From contig NZ_JADYWE010000002.1 of assembly GCF_015864955.1 (NCBI RefSeq), forward strand, positions 190,326 to 254,325: DNA of 64,000 nt, given 5' to 3'. Of the stretch, positions 63,086 through 64,000 are shown in pieces. Under the pieces are notes generated by a model. It had not been told where the DNA came from. It saw only the letters and a list, made by a program, of their open reading frames with translations, and searched no databases. Origin of the DNA: Salinibacterium sp. NK8237 (GTDB taxonomy: Bacteria > Actinomycetota > Actinomycetes > Actinomycetales > Microbacteriaceae). A program made the position numbers and the translations under genes. Positions within the stretch are counted from its first letter, which is position 1; the number at the start of each line of letters is the position of its first letter.

Positions 63086-64000
63086 GTGACTACGACTCCT
63101 TCGCACCCCGACATTGTTCCTTTCGTCGCTCGTCGACGGTTCACAGCTGAGCCCACCCTCACAACCAACGCGCATGCTCGGGGCGTGCCCGTAGCCGGTG
63201 GCGGCGCTGGCCTCGACTCTGGGACGGCGAACGGGGATGCGCTGAGCCGGGCACTCCACGAGTTCGGCCCATTAGCGCCATACGTTGGGCGCCCGAACAC
63301 CACCGACGTGTTCGTCAACGGTGCCCACAATGTCTGGATCGACCGCGGCGGAGGGCTTGAACTCGTCGGCGATGTTGGCATGACCGAAGCTGACCTGCGC
63401 GCCCTAGCCATTCGCCTCATCAACCTCGGCGGACGCCACGTCGACGAAGCGACACCCTGCGTGGATGTTCGGCTCGCCGGTGGGGTGCGAGTGCACGCTG
63501 TTCTCCCTCCCATCTCCGCCACCGGCACACTGCTCTCGATCCGCGTGCCCAGCCGAGAACCATTCGGGCTGGCAGAGCTCGACTTCGCAGGCTTCTTCAA
63601 CGAGGTGCCGCTGCAGCGAGTGAAAGCCCTCATCGACGGGCGGGAAAACGTGCTCATCTCGGGTGCATCGGGAGCCGGAAAAACCACGTTTCTCGGCGCA
63701 CTGCTGGCGGCGGCATCCGACACCGAACGCATCGTCGCCATTGAGGATGTTGCGGAGCTGCGCGTCGAACACCCGCACTTTGTATCGCTCGAGGCACGGC
63801 AAGCGAACCTCGAAGGTGCCGGCGGCTACGGGCTGCCCGCACTCGTGCGAGAAGCGCTGCGGATGCGGCCCGACCGGCTCGTCGTCGGCGAGTGTCGAGG
63901 TGCAGAGATCCGTGAACTTTTGAGCGCGCTCAACACCGGCCACGATGGAGGCGCAGGAACCCTGCACGCCAACTCCCTCAAAGACGTACCAAGCAGGCTC
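63086..64000 (+). CDS. TadA/CpaF-family pilus ATPase, 3' truncated by window edge
   Basis: The first 305 residues of a type IV/Tad secretion ATPase that powers Flp-pilus assembly or a related conjugal-type system. Walker A is GASGAGKTT (Lys199, Thr200); VAIEDVAELRVEHPHFVSLEAR, LRMRPDRLVVGECRG (Walker B) and GHDGGAGTLHANS are typical. The start is GTG at 63086: an in-frame TAG at 63074 rules out an earlier one. The gene runs off the window, and pilus genes (tadB, tadC, flp) would be expected beyond. No strong ribosome site is seen, which is common for short leaders in this group. Confidence 0.9.
   Translation, partial: MTTTPSHPDIVPFVARRRFTAEPTLTTNAHARGVPVAGGGAGLDSGTANGDALSRALHEFGPLAPYVGRPNTTDVFVNGAHNVWIDRGGGLELVGDVGMTEADLRALAIRLINLGGRHVDEATPCVDVRLAGGVRVHAVLPPISATGTLLSIRVPSREPFGLAELDFAGFFNEVPLQRVKALIDGRENVLISGASGAGKTTFLGALLAAASDTERIVAIEDVAELRVEHPHFVSLEARQANLEGAGGYGLPALVREALRMRPDRLVVGECRGAEIRELLSALNTGHDGGAGTLHANSLKDVPSRL

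Overview
The window reads as a chromosomal segment of a high-GC actinobacterium, most likely family Microbacteriaceae (Salinibacterium-like). The grounds are the frequent ggatgc/gcatcc codon pairs, an actinobacterial L10 leader in front of rplJ-rplL, two surface proteins with LAxTG (class E type) sorting signals, a non-DAP-type MurE, and the two overlapping lysC products typical of actinobacteria. No insertion sequence, prophage, CRISPR array or integration scar is visible. Genus-level assignment is inference.

Layout. 1-8.7 kb: a DUF998 membrane protein cut by the window edge, an orphan YqaJ-type nuclease, an unrecognised membrane protein with a histone H1-like Lys/Ala/Pro tail plus a MATE exporter, and a MacB-type ABC exporter divergent from an OmpR-type two-component system. 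8.7-10.2 kb: L10 leader, rplJ, rplL, terminator and a structured non-coding stretch. 10.2-24.5 kb: a LuxR regulator divergent from a repeat-built LAxTG surface protein, an ABC exporter, a Bcr/CflA transporter, a PAP2 phosphatase, a HerA-like ATPase and a glucose/mannose-type ABC importer. 24.5-28.2 kb: tRNA-Ser, SRP RNA, pta-ackA. 28.4-32.6 kb: a 1403-residue surface protein with ten TIG repeats.

32.9-41.2 kb: dnaX-recR, lysC-asd, two tandem SGNH lipoproteins and mqo. 41.2-45.0 kb: an array of GTACCCC half-sites in front of a histidine kinase, a degenerate kinase-like membrane protein, a NarL-type regulator and thymidine kinase, all overlapping. 45.1-51.2 kb: a polar amino-acid ABC importer, then an operon of a divergent S-adenosylhomocysteine hydrolase, a TRZ/ATZ-type deaminase and a DUF985 cupin, then tRNA-Pro. 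51.2-57.0 kb: a metallophosphoesterase coupled to a class A PBP with PASTA domains, divergent from a coupled trio of a 53-residue protein, RidA and MurE. 57.0-64.0 kb: acetyl-CoA synthetase, ohrR-ohr with a near-perfect operator, a two-gene ribulose monophosphate module (phi-hps) divergent from an unusual kinase-ATPase/LuxR fusion, and the start of a Tad/CpaF pilus ATPase.

Functional themes: central carbon (acetate activation by acs and pta-ackA, malate oxidation by mqo, formaldehyde/pentose traffic by hps-phi), aspartate-family amino acids and cell wall (lysC, asd, MurE, PBP), cell-surface display, and several sensor/regulator modules placed next to their probable targets. The least conventional parts are the H1-tailed membrane protein, the AHCY-like/deaminase operon, the pseudokinase triad with its operator array, and the N-box-less ATPase-HTH fusion beside the RuMP genes.
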